Source: Thermodesulfovibrionales bacterium
Lineage (GTDB): Bacteria; Nitrospirota; Thermodesulfovibrionia; Thermodesulfovibrionales; Dissulfurispiraceae
Assembly: GCA_026415695.1 (NCBI GenBank)
Contig: JAOAGP010000009.1
Coordinates: 1 to 60,109 of the forward strand
DNA: 60,109 nt
Reading direction: 5' to 3'
The translations under genes were made by a program, and so were the position numbers. The notes under the pieces are model-generated. The model saw only the letters and a program-made list of their open reading frames with translations, made no database searches and was not told where the DNA came from. Shown piece by piece: positions 59,887 to 60,109 of this stretch (positions are counted from its first letter, which is position 1; each line of letters starts with the position of its first letter).

Positions 59887-60109
59887 TTATTTAACTATTG
59901 TAACAGTGCAGGATGCATATGTTGCAACCCTTCTTGATACTGAACCCATCAACCACTTCTCAATCCTAGACCTGCCCTTTTGCCCCATAACAATGATATC
60001 AAAATTATTTTCTGATGCGTAACGAATGATCTGGTCTGCTGGATGACCAACTGCAATAACCGTTTTAATCTCAATGTTTTTCTCTTTTGCCTTTTGTCTT
60101 AAATCATTA
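59887..60109 (-). CDS. Universal stress protein, N-terminus cut off by window edge
   Basis: The minus-strand frame runs from the window end to TAA at 59887-59889, giving the last 73 residues or so. It contains VIAVGHPADQIIRYASENNFD, IVMGQKGRSRIEKWLMGSVS (the G-2x-G-9x-G-S ATP-binding motif of UspA) and ends SCTVTIVK. So this is an ATP-binding-type Usp. Confidence 0.92.
   Translation of the reverse strand, partial: NDLRQKAKEKNIEIKTVIAVGHPADQIIRYASENNFDIIVMGQKGRSRIEKWLMGSVSRRVATYASCTVTIVK

Noticed and set aside
1-60109. CRISPR array, prophage or integron
   Set aside because: No regularly spaced repeats, no phage structural or integrase genes, and no att-like duplications were found on reading both strands.

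Overview
The window reads as chromosomal DNA from a low-GC, Gram-negative-type anaerobe or microaerobe. It has an outer-membrane beta-barrel protein, a lipoprotein, a Tat-exported membrane-bound uptake [NiFe] hydrogenase, a ferredoxin-type 2-oxoacid oxidoreductase, PEP synthase and ADP-forming acyl-CoA ligase, plus many PAS/GAF sensor proteins. This resembles Nitrospirota (Thermodesulfovibrio-like) or a deep deltaproteobacterial relative. That assignment is an inference from gene content and protein flavour; I could not run a search. Coding density is high and genes run on both strands in short operons. I see no CRISPR array, rRNA or intact insertion sequence.

Layout. 1-0.9 kb: a cut AAA-ATPase-like gene and the only long non-coding stretch. 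0.9-8 kb: metallo-beta-lactamase, galT, a GAF/PAS histidine kinase with a single-domain response regulator, an rRNA m5U methyltransferase, and hisA. 8-12.5 kb: ppsA between two different DUF299 (PEP-synthase regulator) genes, with a UPF0146 gene. 12.5-18 kb: dciA-like, rpmB, infB-rbfA-nrnA and a nitrilase-family gene. 17.8-20.1 kb: a strongly expressed porin-like gene with a near-consensus promoter and a clear terminator, then a TlpA-type thioredoxin. 20.3-24.5 kb: the hydrogenase operon (small subunit, large subunit, cytochrome b, maturation protease, hypC). 24.6-29.1 kb: rsmA, an unknown secreted protein, a CheW-CheZ fusion, selenium-associated yedF and tRNA-Val. 29.3-36.3 kb: a KaiC-like ATPase with a pseudo-receiver and hybrid kinase, then a convergent binding-protein/PP2C phosphatase pair. 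36.4-43.6 kb: pabC-pabB, korA-korB and an ADP-forming acyl-CoA ligase fused to GNAT. 43.5-49.5 kb: a TPR/glycosyltransferase/OGT/DUF4130 operon. 49.6-60.1 kb: pdxJ, acyl-CoA dehydrogenase, pmbA-like, queD, hpt, patatin lipoprotein, PAS-GAF-GAF sensor, fdhD, hisF, a dynamin-like GTPase and a cut universal stress protein.

The most interesting signal is in the hydrogenase. The large-subunit gene is interrupted by one in-frame TGA exactly where the second cysteine of the N-terminal nickel motif (CGxC) should be, and the reading frame continues unchanged on the other side. A hairpin that fits the bacterial SECIS pattern follows the TGA, and the selenium-associated gene yedF lies about 7 kb away. 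In known [NiFeSe] hydrogenases selenocysteine replaces the first cysteine of the C-terminal motif; here that motif keeps both cysteines. The partner small subunit also has aspartate in place of one proximal-cluster cysteine. Together this suggests a hydrogenase with a non-standard selenium ligand (a bridging position) and a 3-Cys/1-Asp proximal cluster.
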